Shown in pieces: positions 20,157 to 37,562 of a stretch of DNA of 64,000 nt. The notes under the pieces were generated by a model. It had not been told where the DNA came from and did no database searches. It saw only the letters and a list, made by a program, of their open reading frames with translations. The stretch comes from Dictyostelium firmibasis. Its lineage: Eukaryota > Evosea > Eumycetozoa > Dictyosteliales > Dictyosteliaceae. The stretch's first letter is position 1. Every line of letters starts with the position of its first letter. The stretch covers positions 3,303,501 through 3,367,500 of the forward strand of contig CM069765.1 of assembly GCA_036169595.1 (NCBI GenBank). Direction: 5' to 3'. The position numbers and the translations under genes were made by a program.

Positions 20157-20900
20157 ATGATTACCGATAAATGTAAATTAGTAAACAATAATGATGAAAG
20201 AGGAAATTATGTAGTATCAACAAATGAAATTAAAGTTGGAGAATTATTATTTTCAGAGGAATCATTCTCCTCGATTCCATTGGAGTTTCATAATAAACAA
20301 TACTGTTTCTTATGTTGTAAACAATCAGAGATTATAGATGACAAAAATACTACAACAGAAGAGCAAACAACAAAAACAACAACAAAAGATATTAATAATA
20401 AACCAATTCAATGTAAATTTGGATGTAATATGTGGTTTTGTTCAGAAGAATGTTCAAATGATATGACACATCAATTGGAATGTTCATTCATTACTAAATT
20501 CATTGAATCATCAGTAAAGAATGAATGTGATGTATCAACTTGTTTACTTGCATTAAGAATTATAATTAAAAATAAGATTCAAAGTGAGAAATATCAAGAA
20601 ACCGTAGGAAAACTTTCGAATCAAAAAGAGAAATTCTTAGAAACCAATAAATCTTTCATTGAAAAGTATGAAAATAATTTTCAACAAGTATTTGATCAAT
20701 TAAAACAAGAGAACTCTGATCCATCATTATTGGCAATCTTTAATAAAGATGAATTTATAGAATTAGTTTGCTCAATCTATGTAAATTCATTTGCTGGTCT
20801 TTCAAATGATTTTAATCGTATTCCAATTTCAAATGGTTATTTTTATAAACCAGCTTTATTAAATCATTCTTGTGAACCAAATATATTCTTTACTGTAAAA

Positions 20901-20948
<48 letters not shown>

Positions 20949-21983
20949 CATATTTATTAATAATTTTATTTTTATTTTTATATATTTATTTATTTAGATT
21001 TAAAATTAGAAATGAGAGCATGTAAAAAAATTGAAAAAGATCAAGAAATTTTTGATTCATATGTTGATTTATTATTACCAACAATTGAAAGACAAAAGAT
21101 TTTATTTAATAGTAAGAATTTCATATGTAAATGTTTGAGATGTAGCGATTCAACAGAGGGTGAAAGATATATATCATCAATCTATTGTTTCCATTGTAAT
21201 GATGGTGTTGAATTCATTTCACCAGAAGTTTTCTATAATACAGATACCAAGAGATTAGAAGAGAATTGGAAATGTTCAAATACTACAGGTACATGTAAAT
21301 TCAATGAAAAGGAACAAAACCAAAGAAATAAAGATAATGAATTGGAGGTGATTTTATCAGATATTAAAGAGTTTAAAGAGTTTATCAATGGTGAGGATTT
21401 ATTGTTAAGCAATGTTAACTCGTCTACTGCCGATCAAGAGATGCCAATCATTGAGAACATTTTAAAGAGATTATTGAGATATGAAAGAGACATTCTCTCA
21501 AAATTGAATTTAAATCATCAATGTTGGTTATTATTTCATTTAAAGTTATCAAAAACTTTTGAAAAGTTGTCTTTGGTTTACAATAATTTCGATTATTTGA
21601 TTCAATCCATTCAACATTATAAAGAGATGACTAGAATCGTTGAATCGATTCTCAAGGATTCAACATCTGGTGAATTGGTAGATTGTTACTGTCATTTGGG
21701 TAGAATCAATGAGAAATATCTTTTATCATTAATTAAACAAAGAAATCAATTCATTCAATTAAAATTACAAAATAAAAACAAAGAGGATGTTGATATCGAG
21801 AAATTAAATGTTGATATTAAAAATTTATTGAAATTCATAAATCATTGTTATTTAAATTCTTACAATCACTCAGTTTTAGTTTATGGTAACAATCATTCAA
21901 AATCAATTCAATTAAATGAAATGGTTTTAAAATCAAATTTAAAATCAACAACAACAATACCTAATTCAACAACATCTTCTTAA
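20157..21983 (+). CDS. SET and MYND domain protein (SMYD-like methyltransferase)
   Basis: Exons 20157-20901 and 20998-21983 join in phase (577 codons). The intron opens with GTAAAA and a long A run. A SET domain is split by a MYND zinc finger: the finger has C50, C53, C86, C90, C95, C99, H105 and C109. The SET active-site motif NHSCEPN lies at 236-242, followed across the junction by the KKIEKDQEIFDSYVD segment. A post-SET cysteine cluster CKCLRC lies at 292-297. The C-terminal half is helical, as in SMYD proteins with TPR-like repeats. These enzymes methylate lysines of histones or other proteins using SAM. The substrate is not predictable, and D. discoideum has many such genes. An insert of about 25 Thr/Lys/Asp-rich residues sits inside the MYND finger. 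Confidence 0.9.
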
Positions 21984-22086
21984 GGAAAAAAAAATATAAA
22001 AAAAAATAAAATTTTTATTTTTTATTTTTTTTCCCTTTTTCAAATATTTTCCTTTTCAAATATTTTTAATAAACAATTATAAAATT

Positions 22087-22131
<45 letters not shown>

Positions 22132-22200
22132 ATTTGGGTTTTGGTTTTTTTTTTTCAATTTTTTTTTTCAATTTTTTGTTTCTCACATACATATATTACA

Positions 22201-27985
<5,785 letters not shown>

Positions 27986-28186
27986 TAAAATAATCTCTAT
28001 TAGTAAAATTGTTTCTTTTTAAACCATTTTTTTTTTTTTTTTGTTTTTTTGTTTTTTTCACTTATTTGGAATTAAAAAAATTTGAAAATGACCATTTTAT
28101 TAGCATTTTTGTGGTAAAAGAAAAAAAGAACACAAGTGTATTTTTATTATTTTATTTTTCATTTATATATTTATTTTTATAACAAT

Positions 28187-29552
28187 TTACAAAACAGAGT
28201 CATTCGGAATCCAAAATGCCAAATTACTGCATGCAGTGGCAGCCATCATTGATCTAGGATTCCATTGTACTCTACCAACAGTTGAGGAATGACCACCCCA
28301 AACTGCAACCTCTTCACCTGTTAAAGTTTTCCAAACATGAACAGTTCCATCCTCGCTACCTGATAATACATATTGAGCATCTGGAGAAAATGATGATTCA
28401 ATAATTGAACCATTATCATTTTTAAAACTCGTATATCTTTGTTTCTATATATAAAAGAATAATAATAATACAATTAGTGAAAAAAAAAAGGACCTTTGGG
28501 TGAAAATCAAAAAAGAAAAAAAAACATACAACTTCACCAGTAAAGGAATCAATTAAAAAGATAATATTGTTTTTAGTTGATAATAAAATATATTTTCCAT
28601 CAGCAGTGAATTTCATTGAAGTCCATTCTACAGGTATTGGATGATCTATTGAAAAAGAAGAGAAAGGACCTTTATCATAATTTCTAAGGTCATATAATTT
28701 AATTGTATTTACTGAAACTGCTGTTGCGAAAATAATACCTTGTGGGTCGAATGAAACTGCTGGTCTTCCATTTCTTCTTAACAAACCTTGACAAACATTA
28801 GTTCTTAAATCCCACATTCTAATCGTATCATCTAATGATCCTGATAAAAACATATCGTTAATTGGTGACATTGATATTGAAACAACCCTTTTTTTTTTTT
28901 TTTTTTTTTTTTGTAATTATTAATATTATTTTTTTAATTGTTGTGTTGTTTTTTAATTAACAATGGTGAGTTTAAAAGAGGTGTATAAAAATTTTGATAA
29001 TTACTTATTTCTATGGCCTTTAAAATATTTTAAATATTTATTATCATGTAGTGATAAATATCTTAATGATTCATCCCAAGAATTTTTTGATGCACATATA
29101 ATTGAATTGTTATTATGTGTAAATTTAATTAAATCCACACCATATTTTTTACTATTTAATGTTTTTTGTAATCTATAGATAATGTATATTATTAATGTAT
29201 TTGTAAACAAATATTATGATAAATATTATGAGTTGATTAATATGATCCTTTTTTTTTCATTATTTTTATTATTTGAAACATACTCTCCTGTATCTATATT
29301 ATATAAATGTATCGATTCATCATCGGAAGCTGTAATAAGTAATGATCCATCTTTATTAAAATCCATAGAATTTATAACACTCGACTAATATTAAAATAAA
29401 TATCATTAGTAATGGTCTTAAAATATATATATAGTGCACGCGAGTATGATAATAAGAATTATATAGATTCAATTTACATTGTCATCCTTATGTAATTTTC
29501 CTATACTCATATTTTGAACAACATTATCAGTTAACCTTAATGTTGATTTCAT
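28187..29552 (-). CDS. wdr82: WD40 protein WDR82/Swd2
   Basis: WD40 propeller of Set1/COMPASS histone H3K4 methyltransferase and of the PNUTS-PP1 termination complex. Five exons: 29552-29478, 29384-29284, 29172-29005, 28887-28530 and 28444-28187. All are in phase (75+101+168+358+258 nt = 320 codons, 319 residues; human is 313). Landmarks are [50 protein letters not shown] and the end [11 protein letters not shown], all conserved in WDR82. Introns are 93-117 bp; donors are GTAAAT, GTATGT and GTAATT. Convergent with the helicase gene. Identity is secure. Confidence 0.94.
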
Positions 29553-30013
29553 TTTAAATATTCAAATGTTTTATTATAAAATAAAATAAAAAAAGAAGAT
29601 GTGCTATATACAATAGATTTTTTTTTTAATTTGGTGGTGAAAAAAATAAATGAAAAAAAAATGAAAAATATTTTTGAAACTTTTTTAAAAAAAAATAAAA
29701 TTACCACCTAAAAATATAAATGGGAATATTAATAAATCGACATCAGAATTTTTTTATTTTGTGTTTTTGGCTGTTACTGTATTGTATGTCAATTCTCAAT
29801 ATTTTAATTGGTGAATAAGTTGTTTGATATTTCAATACAAAAAAAAAAAAATAGGTGCAAGTATTTTAAAATGATTTTATTTAAATTTTAGTTGAAAAAG
29901 TCAAATTTTAACTATGTATTTATATAAAAAAAAAGATGATAAACAAATAGGATTTAGATACAAGTTGAATATTACTATTGAATTGAGTTGGTTTGTTTTT
30001 TTGTTTTTTTTCC
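29553..30013. other. Spacer upstream of wdr82
   Basis: 461 bp of A/T-rich DNA between the wdr82 start and the stop of the IQ-motif gene, both on the minus strand. It must carry the wdr82 promoter. Nothing coding is seen. Confidence 0.75.
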
Positions 30014-32560
30014 TTATTTTGTTATTGGTTTTTTTGAAGTTAATAAAGTTTTTAAAATAGGTGCTTTGAGAGAACCTTTTGTGGAAAGTAAGCTAGTTGT
30101 TGTTTTACTAACAATTGGTCTTTTTACAGTGGAAAGTGAGCTAGCAGTAGATCTGCTTGAGGAAGTTGTAGTAGATGTGTTACCAATAGATTTTGATTTT
30201 GATACAACGGATGAAGTTAAAGTTGGTGATGGAATGGGTGAAACTGTCTTTGTGGTAGTTGTTGGTGGTAGAGTAGAGGTGTTTGTTGAAGTACTTTTCT
30301 CTGTAATTTTTTTCTTTAAATTTTGCAAATCAGCTAATTTCTTTCTTTTTTCTTCAATTGATACAGTTGCTAAATTGTTTGATGCAGCCAAATTGGTTGA
30401 GGTCTTTTGAACTTTGTTTAGATCTTCTGATTGAATATCAAGGGATGGGAGTGGTCTTTTCTTTGATGAAAGAACTGCGGAACCAATCTTATCTGGGAGA
30501 GGTGTAGTTGTTTTAGATCTAGTCATTATTACACGAGGAGTTGAGATTGAACTAGTTGTTGTGGTAGTAGTTGAAGTTTTTAAAACTGGTGATGTAATTG
30601 TGGGTGATGTTGTTGTTTTAGATTTTAATGATTCTAATTTAGATTTCCATTTGCTGTCGAGCTCAGATCTATCGATGGTTTTGGATAAGGTATTTGGTCT
30701 CTTTAAAGCTGATGAATTGGTTGGTGATGTGGTTGTTGAAAATGTAGATGGTCTAGTTGTGGAGGATCTTAAAGACGATGACATTTTTGTTGCTGTTCGT
30801 ATAGTGGAAGTTGACAATACTTTTGGAACTGCATCATCTACTTTATGGGTTTTAGATACGCTCTTTGATAATTTATTCTTCTTTTCATCGTCCCTATCCT
30901 CTTCCTCGTCTTGATCATCAGCAGTCATCATTGAAGAATTAGTTGATGAATATTGTGATGATGTATCAACTTCAGATGATTCCTCAGTATCTGATGTAAT
31001 CTCCTCCTCTTTAACCATTGATGATTCTTTTGGTGTTATTATTGAATCATCTTCATCCTCATCATCTTCTTTAATTTGTTTGTCTTCTTCGTCTTCGCTT
31101 CCATCATTTTTCTCTTGCTCTTCCTGTTCTTCTTGTTTTACTTTTTCTTCTTCCTCTTTTTGTTGTCTTAATAATTCTAATCTTTCATTTTCCAAACGAA
31201 GTTCTTTTTCTTTTTTTAATTTCTCTTTTTCTAATCTCTCTTTTTCTAGTCTTTCCTTTTCTAAACGCTCTGATCTTATTCTTTCTCTGTCAATTCTTTC
31301 CAATTCTTTTTGGTGTTCCAATCTTTTTTCTTTCTCCAATTTTTTCATTTCTTTTTCTTTTTTAACAAGCTCCTCTTGTGAACGTTGTTTTTCTAAACTT
31401 TCAATTCTTTCCTTTTCCAATCTTTCATTTTCCAATCTTTCATTTTCAAATCTTTCATTTTCCAATATTTCATTTTCCAATCTTTCATTTTCAATACGTT
31501 CAGCTTCTAATCTTTCTTTCTCAATAAGTTCATACTCCAATCTTTCTTTTTCAACACGTTCAGCTTCTAATCTCTCTTTTTCAATACGTTCAACTTCCAA
31601 TCTCTCCTTTTCAATACGTTCGGCTTCCAATCTTTCTTTTTCAATGCGTTCTGCCTCCAATCTTTCTCTCTCAAGACGTTCGGCTTCCAATCTCTCTTTT
31701 TCAATAAGTTCAGCTTCCAATCGTTCTCTCTCAAGACGTTCTGCTTCCAATCTCTCTTTTTCAACACGTTCGGCTTCTAATGTCTCTTTGATTTCTTTGA
31801 TTGTATTGAGATAGATTAATCTTTGGCAGCACATTCTATAGAATGATTGAATTTTAGTGGCAGCAGATAGTTCCAATCTTTCTTTTTCGATACGCTCAGC
31901 TTCTTGTCTATCCTTGATTTCTTTGATTGTGTCAAGATAGGTTAATCTTTGACGATACATTCTATAGAATGATTGAATTTTAGTGGCAGCAAATTCCAAT
32001 CTTTCTTGTTTTAACTTTTGGATTGTTTCAAGATAGATTTTTCTTTGACGATACATTCTATAGGAGGATTGGATGATGACGGCAGATGACTCGACAATGA
32101 CTGTCTTTTGCATCTTTTTCATTTCTTCTGGGTCATCAATTGCGATTGAACCTCTTCTTCTAATCATTTTAGAAAGTATTCTTTCGGTTGGTGTGATTGG
32201 TCCAGCAAATATACCATCATGATCGAGTAATGATTTAAACTTTTGTTGTTTTTGTGGCGTTTTTAGTTGTTTTTGTGGTGTTTGTTGTTGTTTTTTAACT
32301 TTATTATTATCTTTACCGTTTGTAGCATTATTATTTAATTGATTTAATAGATTATTATTTTCTTTTAATGGATTATTTTTATTATCATCCAATAATGATG
32401 ATTTTAAATAATCTTTCATATAACTTTTTTTTGAACCAGGTGTCATTGATGATAAACCAACATTTTCTTTATCAGTGATAACATTCTCTTTCTTTCTCTC
32501 TTCAATGATCTTAATTTCTTTGTTTTTTAAAAACTTTACCGATTTTGATGGAGTGGCCAT
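30014..32560 (-). CDS. IQ-motif coiled-coil protein, 848 residues
   Basis: Single exon. Three IQ motifs start near residues 160, 192 and 233 (IIQSSYRMYRQRKIY, KIQSFYRMYRQRLTY, KIQSFYRMCCQRLIY), each a probable calmodulin or light-chain site. They are followed by a continuous charged helix (about 245-470) built of repeats of the type RLEAERxEKE. An acidic segment and a long basic Ser/Thr/Pro region with many SP/TP and KR motifs (about 580-848) follow, which could bind microtubules or actin. The order IQ - charged helix - basic tail suggests a cytoskeletal scaffold. I recognise no specific orthologue. The repeats are close to identical at DNA level (31500-31790). Confidence 0.75.
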   Translation of the reverse strand: MATPSKSVKFLKNKEIKIIEERKKENVITDKENVGLSSMTPGSKKSYMKDYLKSSLLDDNKNNPLKENNNLLNQLNNNATNGKDNNKVKKQQQTPQKQLKTPQKQQKFKSLLDHDGIFAGPITPTERILSKMIRRRGSIAIDDPEEMKKMQKTVIVESSAVIIQSSYRMYRQRKIYLETIQKLKQERLEFAATKIQSFYRMYRQRLTYLDTIKEIKDRQEAERIEKERLELSAATKIQSFYRMCCQRLIYLNTIKEIKETLEAERVEKERLEAERLERERLEAELIEKERLEAERLERERLEAERIEKERLEAERIEKERLEVERIEKERLEAERVEKERLEYELIEKERLEAERIENERLENEILENERFENERLENERLEKERIESLEKQRSQEELVKKEKEMKKLEKEKRLEHQKELERIDRERIRSERLEKERLEKERLEKEKLKKEKELRLENERLELLRQQKEEEEKVKQEEQEEQEKNDGSEDEEDKQIKEDDEDEDDSIITPKESSMVKEEEITSDTEESSEVDTSSQYSSTNSSMMTADDQDEEEDRDDEKKNKLSKSVSKTHKVDDAVPKVLSTSTIRTATKMSSSLRSSTTRPSTFSTTTSPTNSSALKRPNTLSKTIDRSELDSKWKSKLESLKSKTTTSPTITSPVLKTSTTTTTTSSISTPRVIMTRSKTTTPLPDKIGSAVLSSKKRPLPSLDIQSEDLNKVQKTSTNLAASNNLATVSIEEKRKKLADLQNLKKKITEKSTSTNTSTLPPTTTTKTVSPIPSPTLTSSVVSKSKSIGNTSTTTSSSRSTASSLSTVKRPIVSKTTTSLLSTKGSLKAPILKTLLTSKKPITK
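31500..31790 (-). repeat. 30-bp tandem coding repeat in the IQ-motif gene
   Basis: About ten copies of a 30-bp unit encode GAxCGTxTTGAxAAAGAxAGATTGGAA-type decapeptides RLEAERxEKE. Unit length is not a multiple of seven codons, so heptad register drifts, as in single alpha-helix domains. Confidence 0.75.
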
Positions 32561-33427
32561 TTTTTTTAAAAATTTAATAAATTAATTAAAAAAAATCAAG
32601 AACGAACTATAGAAAAAAAAAATTGATTATGATATGTTAATATTAAAAATATAAAATATTTAAAGTAAATAGAAGTTTACCTTTTATAATATTATTTTAT
32701 TTCTTATTTTTTTTTCCTATTTATTTTTTTATTTTTTATTTTATTTTTATTTGTTTTTTTTTTCTTTATATTTATTTTTTGTAATAGATGGATGATATTC
32801 AAATTTAATTAAAATAATAAAAAAAAAATTTTAAAAAAAAATTGTAAAAAAAAATTAATTAAAAAAAATTAAAATTAAAAATATGTTTCAAATTATAACT
32901 GTGAAAAAAAGCGGGAAATTCAAAAATATTAGAATTTAAAAAAAAAAAAAAAAAAAAATTAATTTATTTTCAGAAGGATATTTACAAATTATTAGAAATA
33001 ATATATTAAATTTTTTATCTAATTTTAATTTTTATTTAATTCTTTTTTTATTGTGTAAAATGTGGTGGCTATAAAAAGAAAAAAAAAAGGAAAAGGAAAT
33101 TTCTTTATTACTGATTACACAAAAAAAACTATCATTATTTCTTATTATCTTTTTTTTACTTAAAGTTTTCATATTATTTGAATTCTCTCAAAAAGTCATA
33201 TTTTTGTTAATGTTTTTTTTTTATTACTTCAATAAAAAAATTGCTGTTTGTGAAATTTTAATTTAATTTTTTTTTTTTTTTTTTTGCTTGATTTTTTTTT
33301 TTTTTTTTTTTGATTTTTTAATTTTTTTTTTTTTTTTTTTTTTTGCTTGATTTTTTTTTTTTTTTTTAGTTTTATTTTTAATCTCAATCACGTTTTGAAA
33401 AAAAATAGACGATTGTCATAAACAATA
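32561..33427. other. Divergent intergenic region, IQ-motif gene / fps
   Basis: 867 bp, A/T-rich. A T-run plus GCTTGA unit is duplicated near 33286 and 33345, upstream of fps. No coding region is seen. Confidence 0.75.
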
Positions 33428-34523
33428 ATGAACAACCAATCCCTCCATAGAGCCGCTATGATTTCTGAGCATTTAGCACCAACTTCTGGTTTGTATTTTT
33501 ATTTATATATATTTTTTTTATTAGATTCATTTTTAAATTTTTAGATTTTATCATCTTTTTTTGGATGTATTAATTTTTATTTTATTTTATTAATTTTTTT
33601 TTTTTTTAAAAAATAATAAATTTTTAAATTTTTTTTTTTTGCTTGTTTCAAACATTGTATTGTTTTTAAACTCAAATATTAACCCTTTTTTTTTTTTTTT
33701 TTTTGTTTTTAATTAAAATTGTTATTCCATTTTATCTTCTTTTTAAATTTTTTTGTATATTTATTTATTAAATTAATAAAAAATTAAACGTTTATTTATT
33801 TATTATTATTTTTTTATTTTTTTTTATTTCTATTTTTAATAAAAAAATAAAAAATCCTATTTTACCCCCCACCACCAACAGAATTAAATATGAATGAAAC
33901 ATCAGCACCAATAAAGACAGCAAAGGAGGAATTAGCAGATTTTGTTGAAATTTTCCCAATTTTAACCAATGAAATCTTAAAAGAGTTACCAGGTATGGAC
34001 ATGCCACCACAAACCATTGCATGGATTGAGAAGATGATCAACGTCAATGTTGCAGGTGGTAAAATGAATCGTGGTCTCACCGTACTCCACTCTCTTCAAT
34101 TATTAGTTGAAGGTCGTCAATTATCACGTAGTGAAATCTTTTTAGCAAATGTTTTAGGTTGGTGTGTTGAATGGCTCCAAGCATTCTTCTTGGTTGCCGA
34201 TGATATCATGGATCAATCTATCACTCGTAGAGGTCAACCATGTTGGTATAGACAACAAAACCCAATCTCAAACAATGGTACCACCATTGGTTCAATTGCA
34301 ATCAATGATTCTTTCATCTTAGAATCTTGTATCTATATCCTCATTAAAAAATACTTTAGAAATGAACCATACTATGCCGATATCTTAGATATCTTCCATG
34401 AAACCTCTTATCAAACTGAATTAGGTCAATTATTGGATTTAACCACTCAACCAAATAGAGGTGATTTCTCTTTATTCACTTTAAATACGTAAATATCATA
34501 AATAGAAATATTATATCTCCCTT

Positions 34524-34556
<33 letters not shown>

Positions 34557-35084
34557 TATACAAGTATTAATTAATAATATTTATATTTATTTATATAAAG
34601 ATACCGTCGTATTGTTAAATATAAAACTGCATATTATTCATTTTATTTACCAGTTGCATTAGCAATGTTAATGGCAGGTATTAATAGTACACCAGCATTT
34701 TCAACAGCTAAAGATATCTTATTACCAATGGGTGAATTCTTCCAAGTTCAAGATGATTTCTTAGATTGTTATGGTTCACCAGCTGTCATTGGTAAAATTG
34801 GTAGAGATATTGAAGAGAATAAATGTTCATGGATGATTTGTCAAGCAATTCTCAATGGTACACCAGAGCAAATCAATTTATTAAAAAAACATTATGGTCT
34901 CGATAATCCATCCGATGTTGAATTAGTTAAAAAGATTTACGGTGAAATTGGTCTCAAAAAGATCTTTAAAGACTATGAGGATGAATCATATGCCTTCCTT
35001 ACCAGCAAAATCAAATCCGTTAGAATTATGCCACAAGAAGTTTTCATTAAATTATTATCAAAGATTTACAAAAGAGATTTATAA
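33428..35084 (+). CDS. fps: Farnesyl diphosphate synthase with N-terminal PTS2
   Basis: Makes farnesyl diphosphate from IPP and DMAPP for sterols, dolichol and prenylated proteins. Exons 33428-33488, 33882-34488 and 34601-35084 join in phase (384 codons). The aspartate-rich motifs are DDIMD (127-131) and DDFLD (274-278), with RRGQPCWY after the first. The short first exon encodes MNNQSLHRAAMISEHLAP. R8-A9-x5-H15-L16 fits the peroxisomal PTS2 consensus. The Dictyostelium enzyme is known from published work to be peroxisomal. Starting instead at the ATG at 33890 would lose this signal. Tandem with a paralogue 0.6 kb downstream. Confidence 0.95.
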
Positions 35085-35701
35085 ATTTTTTATTTTCTTT
35101 TAATAATATTTAAAATATATTTTATATAAAAAAAAAATAAATATAAAAAATAAATATAAAAAATAAACAAGCAATAACATATTTTTTAAATTAAAATCAT
35201 TTTACCTAATTCTTATTTGTTTTTCAAATTTTTTTTTCCCAAAACTTGAAAATAAAGGAAAGCCTACTTGTATTATAAGTAATAGTATTTAATTTAATTT
35301 TTTTTTATATCAAATAATAAACTGTTTTAAAATTAAAATATTTTTTAATTTTTTAAAAAAAATAAATTGACAAAGAGGGGGTGATACTAAAAAAAAAAAA
35401 AAAAAAAAAAAATCTAATCCCATCTTAAAAAAGAAATATAAATAATTAAAAAATTGACTTAATATCCAAACTAAGATTATTTATTTTATTAATTATTGGT
35501 ATATTTTGTATACTATGGAGGTATTAAAAAATTTAAATATTTAAATGTACATAATATTTTTTTTTATAAAAAAAAAAACTTCCCTTAGCAAATTAATTAT
35601 TTAACCTTTTTTTTTTTTTTTTTTTTTTTTTTTGACTTTATTTTATTTACTTCATATATATTTTTATAATTTTTTTATATAATTTTAAAACAAAAAAAAC
35701 A
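35085..35701. other. Spacer between the two farnesyl diphosphate synthase genes
   Basis: 617 bp of A/T-rich DNA with A and T runs (about 24 A near 35390). No copy of the PTS2-coding exon of the upstream gene is seen here. Confidence 0.75.
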
Positions 35702-36847
35702 ATGGATTATTTTTTAAAAAATAAAAATAAAGAGTTGGATGAATTTTCAAAAATTTTTCCAATTTTAATGAATGATATCATTTATGAATTAGAAATTCAG
35801 TCATTCCCAAAAGAATCAATTCAATGGATAGAAACAATGTTAAAAGCAAATGCATTTGGTGGAAAAATGAATAGGGGTATTAGTGTACTTCATTCTTTGG
35901 AATTATTGAAGGAAAATTGTAAACTAACAAGTAACGAAATTTTTCATGCTCAAATTTTGGGTTGGTGTATTGAATTATTTCAAGCTTTCTTTTTAGTTGC
36001 AGATGATATAATGGATCAATCAATTACAAGAAGGGGCCAACCATGTTGGTATAGACAAAAAAAACCAAATTCTCAAGATTTTGTTGGTTCAATTGCAATC
36101 AATGATGCATTTTTAATTGAATCATGTATTTATATTATAATTGAAAAATATTTTATTAATGAATCCTATTATTCAAAAATTTTGAATTTATTTCATAAAA
36201 CCTCTTTTCAAACTCAACTTGGTCAATTATTAGATTTAATAAATCAACCAAATAGAGGTGATTTTTCATTGTTTAATTTAAAAAGGTTTGTATTGATAAA
36301 TATTTATGTGTTAAATTAATTTTTAAAAAATTAATAAAAAAAAAAAAAAAAAATTTATAGATACAATCAAATTGCTCAATATAAAACTGCATATTATTCA
36401 TTTTATTTACCAGTTGCATTAGCAATGTTAATAGCAAAAATAAATTATGAACAAGCATTTTCGACAGCTAAAGATATCTTATTACCAATGGGTGAATTCT
36501 TCCAAGTTCAAGATGATTTCTTAGATTGTTATGGTTCACCAGCTGTCATTGGTAAAATTGGTAGAGATATTGAAGAGAATAAATGTTCATGGATGATTTG
36601 TCAAGCAATTCTCAATGGTACACCAGAACAAACCGAAAAACTTAAAAAACATTATGGTATTGATAATCCATCCGATGTTGAAATTGTAAAAAAGATTTAT
36701 GATGAAATAAATCTTAAAAAAGTTTTTAAAGAATATGAAGATAAAAGTTACAATTTATTAATTGAAAAAATTAAATCCATTTGCATCCATGTACCTCAAG
36801 GGGTATTTTTAAAATTATTATCGAAAATTTATAAAAGAGATTTATAA
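35702..36847 (+). CDS. Farnesyl diphosphate synthase paralogue lacking the PTS2 exon
   Basis: Exons 35702-36285 and 36361-36847 join in phase (357 codons, 356 residues). Both aspartate-rich motifs are intact (DDIMD at 101-105 and DDFLD in the last exon), so it is probably active. The intron position matches the second intron of the upstream gene. The N-terminus starts MDYFLKNKNKELDEF without the peroxisomal signal, so a cytosolic location is inferred. The first exon is diverged and A/T-shifted in synonymous sites, but the last exon includes 164 bp (36464-36627) identical to 34704-34867. Alternative: a prenyl synthase with altered chain length, since residues around the first motif are unchanged but flanks differ. 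Confidence 0.92.
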
Positions 36848-36949
36848 TGAATAATAATAAAAATAATAATAATAAAATAAAAAACATCAATATAGAAAAA
36901 AAAAGGTCCATTTAAATATTATTTTTAATTATTATATTATTATTTCATT

Positions 36950-37358
36950 TTATTCTTGTTGTTCATCCTCAATTCCTCTAACAAATAAAACATTATTACA
37001 TCTAATTAAAACTTCACCTAATGGACCTTTATTTGCACCATCTATCCATTCTTCTGTTGCTGCTAACTAAATAAATTAAAAATTTTTAAATATCAGTACT
37101 ATTGTCTAAAAAAAAAAATAAAAAATAAAAAAAAATAAGGTCATACTTGTAAATTCATATAACTGTCGACTGATGCTAAAATACCACGATACTCCATACC
37201 ACCCCACTTTAAACGAACTGCTATTTTTTTACCTTTTAAACCGTATAAAAATGGTTTTGGTGCTAATGCTTCTATTTTATTCTTTAAAAAAAAAAGGGTG
37301 AAATTAGTTTAATTTGTAATTTTATAAAACAAAAAAAAAAAAGAAAGAAATTTACCAT
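36950..37358 (-). CDS. snrpf: Small nuclear ribonucleoprotein SmF
   Basis: Core Sm-ring protein of spliceosomal snRNPs. Three exons: 37358-37356 (only the ATG), 37281-37147 and 37066-36950, total 85 codons, 84 residues (human 86). Sm1 motif covers [19 protein letters not shown] through YMNLQ. Sm2 includes the family signature [18 protein letters not shown]. The start codon is followed at once by a GTAAAT donor, so the first coding exon is three bases long; no other start fits. The gene is too fragmented to appear as a long open frame. Convergent with the second synthase gene. Confidence 0.93.
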
Positions 37359-37562
37359 TTTATTTATTTATATATATGTATATATATATATTATTTTATT
37401 ATTATTAGTGAGGGTTTGGAATTATATGTACAAAAAAAGGGGGTTTTGGGTGATTGTTTCGATTATTTTTTTTTTTAAATGACAATTGGAAGTGATGAAA
37501 TTTTATAAATATAAAAATTTTCGAAATTAATTTTTTTTCATTTTTTTTTTTTTTTTTTATTT

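Noticed and set aside
31080-31814. Plus-strand open frame of 244 codons opposite the IQ-motif gene
   Set aside because: Composition (Ser/Phe/Leu/Asn) is the complement of the RLEAERxEKE repeats; no independent start context or domain.
33280-33368. Repeated GCTTGA plus T-run units upstream of fps
   Set aside because: Two copies of a six-base word in T runs can arise by slippage; no further support for a regulatory role.
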